A stretch of DNA of 64,000 nucleotides, taken from positions 12,553 through 76,552 of the forward strand of contig JBIOHC010000015.1 in assembly GCA_044448685.1 (NCBI GenBank), read 5' to 3'. Positions within the stretch are counted from its first letter, which is position 1, and each line of letters starts with the position of its first letter. The notes beneath the pieces were generated by a model, which worked only from the letters and a program-made list of their open reading frames with translations, was not told the DNA's origin and did no database searches. This document shows, piece by piece, positions 36,524-45,449 of this stretch. Made by a program: the position numbers and the translations under genes. The stretch comes from Palsa-965 sp044448685. Its GTDB lineage: Bacteria; Bacteroidota; Bacteroidia; Palsa-965.

Positions 36524-36531
36524 TATCTTTG
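36524..36531 (+). promoter_or_regulatory. -7 promoter element (TATCTTTG) of the sialidase-like gene
   Basis: Exact TAnnTTTG on the plus strand. It ends 18 nt before ATG 36550 and fixes the start of that gene, since the longer frame begins upstream of it. Confidence 0.65.
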
Positions 36532-36549
36532 AATGGTAAATCCAAATGC

Positions 36550-38130
36550 ATGAAAAATAAGTGTATAATTTTCCCGGCATTTTTTCTGCTTTGCCTGGGC
36601 CCGCTTCAGGCTCAGTTTCCGAATGTCATGATCGGAAATCAACATGCACCGGAAGAAGTGTCTATCTGCATCAACCCTAAGAACAACCTGCAGGTAGTGG
36701 CGGGGGCTAATATCGATAACTACTATTACAGTACGGATGGAGGGCTGCACTGGACAGCCAACACCCTTGTTTCTCCGGGAAATGGTGTGTACGGCGACCC
36801 GGTAGTTTTTGCCGATACCTCAGGATCCTTCTATTTTATGCACCTGAGCAATCCTCCAACAGGGATGGGGTCCTGGGTTGACCGGATTGTATGTCACCAT
36901 TCCATCGACGGGGGAAGGACTTACAATAATGGAACCTATACTGGTAAGAATGGTACAAAGGTTCAGGATAAGCCCTGGACAGCAGTTAATCCGGCCAACA
37001 ACGAAATTTATGTTTGCTGGACCCAGTTTGATGTTTACGGTTCTCATAATCCTTCCGACAGTTCGGTAATTCTTTTTTCAAAGTCGGCCGATAATGCCGT
37101 TACCTGGTCAGCACCGAAGCGAATAAGCTGGCAAGCCGGAGATTGTATTGATTCAGACAGTACTGTAGAGGGAGCTGTTCCATGTGTAGGCCCCAATGGA
37201 CAGATTTATGTTTCATGGGCAGGGCCTCAGGGACTTGTCTTTAACAAATCACTTGATGGTGGTGCCACCTGGATACCAAGGGAAACAGGGGTGAATCCGA
37301 TTGCGGGAGGATGGGATTATACCATCTCAGGATTGTACCGTTGCAATGGATTGCCTGTAACGGCCTGTGATCTGAGTGCCGGACCCAACAGAGGTGCTAT
37401 TTATATCAATTGGAGTGATCAACGTAACGGGACAACGGATACCGATATATTTCTTGTTAAATCGACAGACGGGGGACTAACCTGGACTTCTCCCAAAAGG
37501 GTGAATACGGATGCTCCGGGTAAACAGAATTTCATGTCCTGGATGACAATCGATCAAAGCAACGGGGATGTGTATGTAGTCTATTATGACCGCAGGAATC
37601 ATACATCCGGTGATTCGACGGATGTCTACCTGGCCCGTTCTTCAGATGGAGGAGCTACTTTTACCGATTACAAAATCAATCAGAATTCGTTTGTTCCGGA
37701 TCCTTCTGTTTTTTTCGGAGACTATATCGGTGTTTCTGCTACAAACGGAATTGTAAGACCCATCTGGATGGCGTATAATGGCAGCACACTGAGTATTTGG
37801 ACAGCTATAGCCGATGCAGCTATGATGGGTGTTCAGGATTCCAGGCCTTCCGGAATGCCGGAGGCAGAACTTATTCAGAACAGCCCCAATCCTTTTCATG
37901 ATGGTACGCTTATCCGGTTTAATCTGTTAACACGACAGACTGTTACACTCTATATTTCCAACGAGCTTGGACAGCGCGTGGTCACTATTTATGATAAGCA
38001 ACCTATGGATAAAGGTGGTCACTATTACATCTTCAATGCCCGGACTTCCGGATTGAAAAAGGGTGTATACCATTATACCCTGCAATGTGACAGCGTACAA
38101 CTGACCAAGAAAATGACTGTTACGGAATGA
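36550..38130 (+). CDS. Secreted sialidase-like beta-propeller protein with T9SS sorting signal
   Basis: 526 aa. Signal peptide MKNKCIIFPAFFLLCLGPLQAQ. Six Asp-box-like turns are visible: YYSTDGGLHWT, SIDGGRTYN, SADNAVTWS, SLDGGATW, STDGGLTWTSP and SSDGGATFTDY, giving a six-bladed sialidase/BNR propeller (about residues 30-440). The last 80 residues (NSPNPFHDGTLIRFNL..GVYHYTL) are a T9SS type A domain. Catalytic Arg triad and Tyr-Glu pair were not identified, so glycosidase activity is unproven. Overlaps the next gene by 4 bp. Confidence 0.8.
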   Translation: MKNKCIIFPAFFLLCLGPLQAQFPNVMIGNQHAPEEVSICINPKNNLQVVAGANIDNYYYSTDGGLHWTANTLVSPGNGVYGDPVVFADTSGSFYFMHLSNPPTGMGSWVDRIVCHHSIDGGRTYNNGTYTGKNGTKVQDKPWTAVNPANNEIYVCWTQFDVYGSHNPSDSSVILFSKSADNAVTWSAPKRISWQAGDCIDSDSTVEGAVPCVGPNGQIYVSWAGPQGLVFNKSLDGGATWIPRETGVNPIAGGWDYTISGLYRCNGLPVTACDLSAGPNRGAIYINWSDQRNGTTDTDIFLVKSTDGGLTWTSPKRVNTDAPGKQNFMSWMTIDQSNGDVYVVYYDRRNHTSGDSTDVYLARSSDGGATFTDYKINQNSFVPDPSVFFGDYIGVSATNGIVRPIWMAYNGSTLSIWTAIADAAMMGVQDSRPSGMPEAELIQNSPNPFHDGTLIRFNLLTRQTVTLYISNELGQRVVTIYDKQPMDKGGHYYIFNARTSGLKKGVYHYTLQCDSVQLTKKMTVTE

Positions 38131-38708
38131 AGATTTTCTTCCTGACCTGCTTAGGATTTGTTTTGCATTTCTCCAATTCATTGCTGGCTTGCAAATGCGG
38201 AGAGCATAAGCCTTTGAGCATGGATGAATGCAGGATCTATGATGTGATTTTTACGGGAAAGGTTGATTCTGTTTCTTCCTGTCATAACAAGTATGCGACT
38301 GTTTATTTTCACCTTGAAGATTTATACAAAGGCAAGAGCCTCGCACAGGTAGGTGTACGTTATGACTGTGAAAGCGATTGTCAGCTTAGCCTTGCAAAGG
38401 GAGAACAATGGCTGGTATATGCACAGTATTACCAGTACAATGGCCTCGAAATGGAATTCTGCAGCAGAAGCCGTAAGTATATCAGTAAGGGGGATGATTA
38501 TTATACGGCATTAAACCTCCTGACCTGGAAGGATGAATGTGATCGTCTGGAACACTTGCTGGGTAAGCATGACGTTATGAAAAAGGAAGAGCCTGCAATG
38601 AAGGAGAGGGTGTTGGTACAGCCCAATGCCTATGGGAAGATTATCCTCCTCGGCATATCACTGGCGGTACTGATACTTATTTTCTATTTTGTAAAAAAGC
38701 TACCCTGA
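38127..38708 (+). CDS. Exported NTR/TIMP-like domain protein with C-terminal membrane helix
   Basis: 193 aa. Signal peptide, then CKCGEHKP at the mature N-terminus, IYDVIFTGKVDSV, VYFHLEDLYKGKS and a later GEQWLVYAQ: the order of the netrin/TIMP OB-fold, with Cys pairs (CKC, CESDC, C in MEFCSRS). A C-terminal helix (IILLGISLAVLILIFYFV) anchors it. It is translationally coupled (ATGA) to the sialidase-like protein, so they may act together at the surface. The bacterial function is unknown. Confidence 0.65.
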   Translation: MKIFFLTCLGFVLHFSNSLLACKCGEHKPLSMDECRIYDVIFTGKVDSVSSCHNKYATVYFHLEDLYKGKSLAQVGVRYDCESDCQLSLAKGEQWLVYAQYYQYNGLEMEFCSRSRKYISKGDDYYTALNLLTWKDECDRLEHLLGKHDVMKKEEPAMKERVLVQPNAYGKIILLGISLAVLILIFYFVKKLP

Positions 38709-38733
38709 TACCCCGGTAGTTCAAAGAGAAATA

Positions 38734-39408
38734 TTATTTCCCCATCAGTACATAATATAGGATGTTGGCGCCCATTTTAAGCGCTTTCTGACGGTTCTCT
38801 TCCGGATCATGGTGCACCTGAGGATCTTCCCATCCGTCTCCTATATCAGCTTCATAATCATAAAAGCAAACAAGGCGTCCGTTAAAGATCAAACCGAAGC
38901 CCTGAGGAGCTTTGCCATCGTGTTCATGAATTTTTGGAACACCTTTGTCAAAGTTGTATTTTTGGTGGTAGATAGGATGGGAAAAGGGCAGCTCTATAAA
39001 GTCAAGCTCAGGGAACACTTTTTTCATTTGTGTCCGGATAAATTTATCCATGCCATAGCTGTCATTGATATTCAGGAATCCTCCTCCCAGAAGGTATTTG
39101 CGAAGGTTGTCGGCTTCCTGCTGGCTGAATACAATATTTCCGTTACCGGTTACATGTATAAAGGGAAAATTGAAAATATCGGGGCTCCCGGGCTCGACTA
39201 CCGCTTCATCGGGATTTATTTTGGTCCCCATATTTTCATTGCAGAAATGGATCAGGTTGGGCAGTGAGGTTGGACTTACATACCAGTTTCCTCCTCCTCC
39301 GTATTTAAGTCTGGCAATCTTATAGGTCGCGCTTTGCTGAGCATGGGCAGTAAAGAGGCAGGAGAGAGCCAGCAGAATAGAGCAGGTATGGCGAAAGTAC
39401 TTATTCAT
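38734..39408 (-). CDS. DUF4159 domain secreted protein
   Basis: 224 aa. Signal peptide to about AHAQ, then the DUF4159 features KYGGGGNWY, HVTGNGNIVFSQQE, GGGFLNINDSYGMD and a closing ANILYYVLMGK. The family is found beside MoxR/vWA clusters in Bacteroidota, but none is present here. It overlaps the rsmE stop by 8 bp on the same strand. Function unknown. Confidence 0.82.
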   Translation of the reverse strand: MNKYFRHTCSILLALSCLFTAHAQQSATYKIARLKYGGGGNWYVSPTSLPNLIHFCNENMGTKINPDEAVVEPGSPDIFNFPFIHVTGNGNIVFSQQEADNLRKYLLGGGFLNINDSYGMDKFIRTQMKKVFPELDFIELPFSHPIYHQKYNFDKGVPKIHEHDGKAPQGFGLIFNGRLVCFYDYEADIGDGWEDPQVHHDPEENRQKALKMGANILYYVLMGK

Positions 39409-40114
39409 TGAGTAAGTGTATGGTATGGCAGGCAGCCAGGGCAGCCGTTTCTGTACGTAAGCGGCTTTTACCGAGGCTGACGGCCGTAAAACCGTTCTGA
39501 AGTGCTAAGTTAATCTCTTGTTCCGAGAAATCCCCTTCCGGGCCAATAAGTATGATGCTGTCTGTTCCAGGCTTATAAACTGACTTAAGCGTGTCAGGTT
39601 CAGAACTGGAACGGTTGCAGTGGGCAATGAATTTTTGTCCTCCGGCCTGCCTGCATCTTTCAATGAATTTGATGAAAGATACATTTTCATTCAGTACCGG
39701 CTCTATAGCCTTGATGCTTTGTTTCATGGCCGAAACAGCGATCTTATGCAGGCGGTCGGTCTTCATAGTCGTTCGTTCCGAATGTTCACAGGTTATAGGA
39801 GTGAACTCTTCCAATCCTATTTCAACAGCTTTTTCCAGGAACCATTCGGTCCGGTCCATACTCTTTGTCGGAGCCATTGCAATATGGAGGTGTATTCCCC
39901 GTTTTCCATACTCAGCCTGCCTGGAAGTGATATGTACCTGGCAGCGTTTAGGGTGGTCATCACTTATTTCGGCAGTATAGAGATTGCCTTTCCCATCAGT
40001 CAGCTGCACAGAATCGCCTTTCTGAAGGCGTAAAACACGGACAGCATGTTTGCTTTCTTCTTCCGGGAAAGTATAAAGCTCGGACTCAATATCGGGGGTA
40101 TAGAACAGATGCAC
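39401..40114 (-). CDS. rsmE: 16S rRNA m3U1498 methyltransferase
   Basis: 237 aa from GTG 40114 (VHLFYTPD), the family N-terminus. A TTG at 40150 overlapping the upstream stop would add 12 residues. The trefoil-knot SPOUT features LIGPEGDFSEQEI and AVSLGKSRLRTETAALAA are clear. It methylates U1498 of 16S rRNA. On the minus strand an exact TAAATTTG (40118-40125) ends 3 nt before the GTG, the same promoter-to-start geometry as prmC, though it overlaps the alternative coding region. Confidence 0.92.
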   Translation of the reverse strand: MHLFYTPDIESELYTFPEEESKHAVRVLRLQKGDSVQLTDGKGNLYTAEISDDHPKRCQVHITSRQAEYGKRGIHLHIAMAPTKSMDRTEWFLEKAVEIGLEEFTPITCEHSERTTMKTDRLHKIAVSAMKQSIKAIEPVLNENVSFIKFIERCRQAGGQKFIAHCNRSSSEPDTLKSVYKPGTDSIILIGPEGDFSEQEINLALQNGFTAVSLGKSRLRTETAALAACHTIHLLNE

Positions 40115-40146
40115 AGGCAAATTTACGAAAGCAGTTCTGATCCTGC

Positions 40147-42444
40147 TCAATCGCTGAGTAATTTTGAAATTTTGGAGATGGATTCCTGGTTTTCAGGAAG
40201 TGTAAGGGAATTAAATACCTTACTTTTCTCCTTATGTGTTAAATGCCAGGACAGGGAAATATGGTCATTTGTTTCATTCTGAAGTTCAAGCCGGAGAATA
40301 TCCACATGGGTTTTGACCCATTTGTCAGCGGACTGAATTTGTGCGTTCTGATTGAAATCCTGAACCTGGAACAGGTTGCCGTAGAAGCTGCCCATGGGTT
40401 TTGAGAGGCTCTGAAAGAGGGTGGGAGGGGGGTCATTATCAATAATTGTTTCCATGTGTTTGTCCCGCATCTGAATGATCAGCACTCCGCTGGTGTTTTT
40501 GGCGATCCAGTCGTTAAATATTTCCATAAACTGAAGCGATGTTTCCAATCCGTAATTATCCCGGAGGCCTGCGTCCATCACTTCTATACGGGGTTCAGTG
40601 GGGAGGAGTACCAGCGGGGATATATAAGGGAATGTAGCACTCATACGGAGTACACTGGTGAACATGGTCTTCATCGGGTCATGCTGATTGAAGAAACGGG
40701 TATATTCAATGGCATTCAGCAGCTGACGTCCTTCGAAATTACGCGATGGGGTATTCTGAGCCAGGTAAGAGATATCCTGTGCTGAGATAAGCAGTTTGCG
40801 CCCGTCATTGACAATAGAAGGGGAGAAAATCATCATGGGGATTTCTGCATTGGCTTCCGGGAGCCTGTAATCGCCCAGGGTTTTTCCTACAAAGACATGG
40901 GTGTTCATATTCAGTTTTTCTTCCAGAGCATACCCCCTGTCCTTCACAAACTCCTGATTATTCACTTTAAATTTCTGAAAATGTATGAGCCATTCACTGG
41001 TCGCAACGGTAAATGCAATGGGGTTCAGAATATCTTTGGAAATCTGATTTATGTAAGTATTGTTGAGGAAATGCTTTATTTCATTCCGGTCTCGTTCCCG
41101 GCATAATTCTCTCAGATAAGCAGCCCCTATCATCCCTCCCGATGAGCCCGTGATAAGTTCGGTGTGATGCATCAGCTTACCCTGGGTGATACTGTCGATA
41201 TAGCTGAGGGCATAATAAGACCAAAGCGAGGATCTTAATCCGCCTCCGCTTACATTGATAAAGACAAGTCTTGGTTTATGAACTGTATCTCCGGGAGTTG
41301 TATTCTTGGCTTTCCATTTTTCCAGGATCTCAATGGTATGTCTGATATCGGCAGCTCTGATAAACGTATCCCGGTCATAATTACGCATGTATTTATACGT
41401 ATACGGAGCGGGAGGGGCAGAATAATTAAGCCCATAGGCTTTACTTGTGCCGGTGATGAATTCGGTTTTGTGAATATAATTTACAATCAGGATAAGTACA
41501 ATGAGGATGGCTGTTGACCAGCCCCTGAACCAGGAATAAAGGGAACTGAAAATCATTAAGAAAACGGTAAACAGCAGGAAGAAGCTTGCTCCGGCAGGGA
41601 TTTCAAAAAGGCTGTAGTGACGGAGTAACCCCAAAAGTATCAGGCTCAGAATGGTAAAAGCCTGGAAATAGGATGCATTCCGGTGGTTCTGACGAAATAC
41701 AGCCATCAGCATTTCCTTTTTATAGTGCCTCACCGGCCTTACCAGCTTTGTACGCAAAGGCCAGCTCAGAAATGTCTCCACATACCAGTCGCGCGATTCC
41801 TTGATGAGATAAGGATTTCTTTCCCCGCTGTTTTTCATCTTTCTGATTCGTAATGCTTCACGGTCGTCTTTCACCGGTTTGTTCAGAATACCATACATCT
41901 TATAGATGTCTTTGTTGGTACGGAAAAAATACGTGAACGAGAGGAAAATAAATATCAGATTGCCCAGGATGAAAGCAAGCACCAGAGCGGCAATTTCATA
42001 GGTCTTGAAGACATTCTCATCTTTCAGAAAAGAGATGATATTGAGGGAATAAACAACAATAAAAGTCAAGGGTACCATAAAGTTATTCAGGCTGTACCGC
42101 ATGAAAGGGTTTGCCATAGTAGCCAGGAAAGGAAAACGAAAGCCATTCTTGATATAGCTCCCGATATTATAGGCCATAATAAAGCCTCCGCACGAGAAAC
42201 CAACGATAAAATAGGAAGCGAAACTGAGGTGGTCATGGTATTCAGGACCCAGAAACAGGAAGGGGGCTCCGTATTTTGCTGCAATGTTATTGGTGACCAG
42301 CCCGAACAACAGGAGCCAGAAAACAAGGAGAAACTGATTCTTCTTGAAGTCAATCAGCACAAGGCGGAAGGCGAAAGAAAAAAAGAAATTCCTGAACAAA
42401 TGGTTTTTAAGCAGACTTTGTCTCAGGTTTCGTAAAAAACGCAT
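40147..42444 (-). CDS. Patatin-like phospholipase with N-terminal membrane domain
   Basis: About 765 aa from ATG 42444; GTG 42462 is an alternative. Residues 1 to about 330 have eight or so membrane segments. The C-terminal patatin domain has an oxyanion glycine run (NVSGGGLRSS), the nucleophile elbow GSSGG and the catalytic Asp in DAGLRDNYG, the expected Ser-Asp dyad. Probably a membrane lipid hydrolase. It is the first gene of a patatin-rsmE-DUF4159 unit. Confidence 0.82.
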   Translation of the reverse strand: MRFLRNLRQSLLKNHLFRNFFFSFAFRLVLIDFKKNQFLLVFWLLLFGLVTNNIAAKYGAPFLFLGPEYHDHLSFASYFIVGFSCGGFIMAYNIGSYIKNGFRFPFLATMANPFMRYSLNNFMVPLTFIVVYSLNIISFLKDENVFKTYEIAALVLAFILGNLIFIFLSFTYFFRTNKDIYKMYGILNKPVKDDREALRIRKMKNSGERNPYLIKESRDWYVETFLSWPLRTKLVRPVRHYKKEMLMAVFRQNHRNASYFQAFTILSLILLGLLRHYSLFEIPAGASFFLLFTVFLMIFSSLYSWFRGWSTAILIVLILIVNYIHKTEFITGTSKAYGLNYSAPPAPYTYKYMRNYDRDTFIRAADIRHTIEILEKWKAKNTTPGDTVHKPRLVFINVSGGGLRSSLWSYYALSYIDSITQGKLMHHTELITGSSGGMIGAAYLRELCRERDRNEIKHFLNNTYINQISKDILNPIAFTVATSEWLIHFQKFKVNNQEFVKDRGYALEEKLNMNTHVFVGKTLGDYRLPEANAEIPMMIFSPSIVNDGRKLLISAQDISYLAQNTPSRNFEGRQLLNAIEYTRFFNQHDPMKTMFTSVLRMSATFPYISPLVLLPTEPRIEVMDAGLRDNYGLETSLQFMEIFNDWIAKNTSGVLIIQMRDKHMETIIDNDPPPTLFQSLSKPMGSFYGNLFQVQDFNQNAQIQSADKWVKTHVDILRLELQNETNDHISLSWHLTHKEKSKVFNSLTLPENQESISKISKLLSD

Positions 42445-42510
42445 CAGGAATGAGTTATACACAGTATTTATACGAAATTCAGAGCTAATCGTTTCAGAGG
42501 TCTAACGGGC

Positions 42511-44196
42511 TTATTTTATCTTACCGTTTACAATAGCAAGTATTTCCGATTCAAGGGCCTGGGTTTGTGCTTCAAGGGCTCTTCCTCTTGACAGAATATC
42601 AGCTGAAAAAGTCTTATCCGTCAATCCTCCGGCATTGATTTTAACATTCAGAAAAGCACCCATAACGGCACTCCGGCAGCAAAGCGCACCTACTCCTGCA
42701 TCGCTTACCGAATTAGGATTTCCAATTTCGGCCATGCTTTTGATGAGTGACATAGCCTGAAATGAAATTTCCATGACCTTAAAAGGAACCTCTGTCGCAT
42801 AGCGGGTGGCTGACTGAATAGCAGTGGTACGGGCTGCTTTTTCCTGATCCGATGCCTTGGGAAGGTTCAGGGCTTCCATGATTTTATTGAATGCATTTGT
42901 ATCTTCATTTACCAGGCGGAGGAGCTGATCTTTCAGGTGCTGACCTTTTTCCGCTTCCTTTGAAAACTCTTCCCAGCGTTCATCCCATCCCGGTTTATGA
43001 GAAGAGAGATTGGCGACCATTACCCCCAGGGAAACGCCCAGAGCTCCTGCATAAGCAGAAATAGACCCTCCTCCGGGCGCCGCACTTTCACTGGCCGTTT
43101 CATTGGCAAAACCGGTCAGGGTCATACGTGTTAGCTTGTCTGTTGCCGCATCCCGAAGCAGGTATTCAATAATCCTTTCTTCCGGTTTAAAAGGAGACAA
43201 TTCATCCAGACCGAGTGATTTGATGGCAATTCGTATCAGTTCCTGTTCACTTACACCTGCCGAGCGTTGTTGTTTGAGAAGAAAATACCTGCCGGCATCC
43301 AGCATAGCCCTGAGTGGTATCAATCCGACAAGTTCAGAACCTGTTACACGTATGCCCCTTTCAGTTGCTTTTTTACATACCTCATCAAATGCAACATGAA
43401 CAGGTGTGGTATTGATATTGGTCAGGTTCATGGAAATCTGGGCAATACCATATTCTTCTATATACCATCCAATCGCTTTTACAGCTTTCAGGCTACCCGG
43501 AATGTTGACTGGTTTACCTTCTGCATCCGTTACGATCTTTCCTGTAGCAGGGTTGCCTTCCCGTTTTACCCTGCCGGCTTCTCTTACATCAAAGGCTATG
43601 GAATTCGCCCTGCGTGTAGAGGTAGTATTGAGATTGATATTGTAAGCGACGAGGAAATCGCGGGCCCCTATAACTGTTGAGCCGGATTTTTCAGAATGCT
43701 CGGCAGGCCCGAAATCAGGTTTCCACTCCGGCAGTTTTATCTTCTTGAAAAAACCTTCATATTCACCTGCCCTTATGACCGAAAGATTGTTCCTTTTTTT
43801 ATCCGGTTGTGCAGCTTCATAGAGGTAAACCGGTATCTGCAGCTCCTTGCCTACACGCTCTCCTAATTGTCTAGCAAAAGCGGCAGTTTCATCCATGCTT
43901 ATATGTGCGATTGGGATCAGCGGACAAACATCTGTTGCCCCCATCCTGGGGTGCTCTCCTTTGTGTTTGCTCATATCGATGAGCTCAGCTGCTTTACGTA
44001 TTGCCCTGTAGGCAGCTTCTATTACTTGTGCGGGTGGGCCTACAAAGGTTACAACTGTTCTGTTGGTGGCCTTCCCAGGGTCTACATTGAGGAGTTTAAC
44101 CCCTTCCACCATTTCTATTTCATGGGTTATCTGACGGATAATATTCATATCCCTTCCTTCACTGAAATTAGGGACACATTCAATGAGTTGATTCAT
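42511..44196 (-). CDS. ftcD: Bifunctional glutamate formimidoyltransferase/formiminotetrahydrofolate cyclodeaminase
   Basis: 561 aa, the full-length fusion. N-terminal FT domain: ECVPNFSEGRD, HPRMGATDVCPLIPI; middle FT C-domain with SMNLTNINTTPVHVAF; cyclodeaminase from about residue 350 with SESAAPGGGSISAYAG. It moves the formimino group from N-formiminoglutamate to tetrahydrofolate and releases ammonia. The upstream hutI supplies its substrate. A glycosyltransferase gene lies between them with a 5-nt gap to ftcD. Confidence 0.95.
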   Translation of the reverse strand: MNQLIECVPNFSEGRDMNIIRQITHEIEMVEGVKLLNVDPGKATNRTVVTFVGPPAQVIEAAYRAIRKAAELIDMSKHKGEHPRMGATDVCPLIPIAHISMDETAAFARQLGERVGKELQIPVYLYEAAQPDKKRNNLSVIRAGEYEGFFKKIKLPEWKPDFGPAEHSEKSGSTVIGARDFLVAYNINLNTTSTRRANSIAFDVREAGRVKREGNPATGKIVTDAEGKPVNIPGSLKAVKAIGWYIEEYGIAQISMNLTNINTTPVHVAFDEVCKKATERGIRVTGSELVGLIPLRAMLDAGRYFLLKQQRSAGVSEQELIRIAIKSLGLDELSPFKPEERIIEYLLRDAATDKLTRMTLTGFANETASESAAPGGGSISAYAGALGVSLGVMVANLSSHKPGWDERWEEFSKEAEKGQHLKDQLLRLVNEDTNAFNKIMEALNLPKASDQEKAARTTAIQSATRYATEVPFKVMEISFQAMSLIKSMAEIGNPNSVSDAGVGALCCRSAVMGAFLNVKINAGGLTDKTFSADILSRGRALEAQTQALESEILAIVNGKIK

Positions 44197-44201
44197 TTTC
44201 C

Positions 44202-45449
44202 TTATTTATCTCTGGTTTGTGACGGGCTAAAAATAAACATAAAAATTCCGATTACAGCCATAAACAGAAGCAAAGGCTCTGTAATCATTCTGTGCCTTGT
44301 TTCTACATAGTAAAGCGACTGCTCCAGAGACAAGAGGATTGGAACACAGAAAAGGATCAGGCTCATCCGTCCTATTTTCTGGGCAGCCAGCACGGCAAGA
44401 CCCAGGACAAGCAAATAGAACCCAAGATAGAATGGGATCAAACGCCGGGCTCCAGCCCCGTATTCATTGCCCAGGTAAGAACGGAAAAGCCAGAAATTTT
44501 TTATTTTCAGAAGAAAAAGCCTGCATTGAAGCATCGGCCTTTCCCGGATATTTCTGAAATAGAGCGACATGAAATAAGTGTTTTGTTCTTTTACTGACAT
44601 ATGCTGTATGGAATCCTGAGCCCCCGGGCTAAGCAGGGAATAACAATCTTTCCCATTCTCCAGGTAATTGCTCCCTTCCGTGCCAGGCAGGGAGCCCTTC
44701 CAGATATCTTTTCCTCCTAAAGAAGACAAACCAATAATATGATCCTGTTTGTAATTCCGGATCATCCAGGGCAGGCAGCACAGAAAGATAAAGACCGTAA
44801 GTGCACTCAGCATGATCAGCATCCGTAACCAGCCTTTTTTCCGGACCTGCAGAATCAGAAATGGCAGGATGCTTATGACCAGTGTGGCCCGGGTAAGCAC
44901 AGCTATTGCAACGGAAAGAAAGAAAAAGAGCAAATTTTTTCTGTCAGGGCTCAGCTGATACCTGGCTGTAAACCAGATAGGAGTAATGAGCATAAGCATA
45001 TCCATGGAAAAAGGGTGGATCTTGAACAGGGCATACCAGGCTATACCCGGATGGAGGCAGAACAGGATAACGGAAATAAATACGATATGGTCAGCATAGC
45101 CTGCACTGTTTGAAGGAAGCTTAAAAAGGCGGAGAAAAAAATGAAAAACACCCACCAGCAGGAAGGCGGTGAGGGTATGCAATAGCACATGAAGAATTCC
45201 GGCTACCAGCGGGGTTATGCCAAAAAGTGAATAGCATAGAGCGAGAAGGGAAGGATAAACAGGAAACTGAAAGGTATGATTTTTGATTCCGTCCCAGAAC
45301 AGAAAGAATTCTCCAGTGTTACTTAAGTTGACAGCGATATCATTGTCTTCATAAAATTCCATTCCGGGTCTGGCTATCATCAGGAACAGGATCTTGGCCA
45401 GACATAAAATCAGGATGCAAAAAGTAAGCTGTTTTTTACCCAGTGTCAT
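44202..45449 (-). CDS. GT-C type membrane glycosyltransferase
   Basis: 415 aa, about ten membrane helices. After helix 1 an acidic loop reads MEFYEDNDIA, as in ArnT/PMT-like GT39 enzymes that use a polyprenyl-phosphate sugar; YPSLLALCYSLFG and HPFSMDMLMLI follow. Acceptor unknown. It overlaps hutI by one base (ATG 45449) and sits 5 nt before ftcD, so it is co-transcribed with histidine-degradation genes without an obvious reason. Confidence 0.75.
   Translation of the reverse strand: MTLGKKQLTFCILILCLAKILFLMIARPGMEFYEDNDIAVNLSNTGEFFLFWDGIKNHTFQFPVYPSLLALCYSLFGITPLVAGILHVLLHTLTAFLLVGVFHFFLRLFKLPSNSAGYADHIVFISVILFCLHPGIAWYALFKIHPFSMDMLMLITPIWFTARYQLSPDRKNLLFFFLSVAIAVLTRATLVISILPFLILQVRKKGWLRMLIMLSALTVFIFLCCLPWMIRNYKQDHIIGLSSLGGKDIWKGSLPGTEGSNYLENGKDCYSLLSPGAQDSIQHMSVKEQNTYFMSLYFRNIRERPMLQCRLFLLKIKNFWLFRSYLGNEYGAGARRLIPFYLGFYLLVLGLAVLAAQKIGRMSLILFCVPILLSLEQSLYYVETRHRMITEPLLLFMAVIGIFMFIFSPSQTRDK

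Noticed and set aside
36490..36750. N-terminal extension of MtaB
   Set aside because: It runs through the divergent promoter and the signal peptide of the sialidase-like gene; the family start is at 36489.
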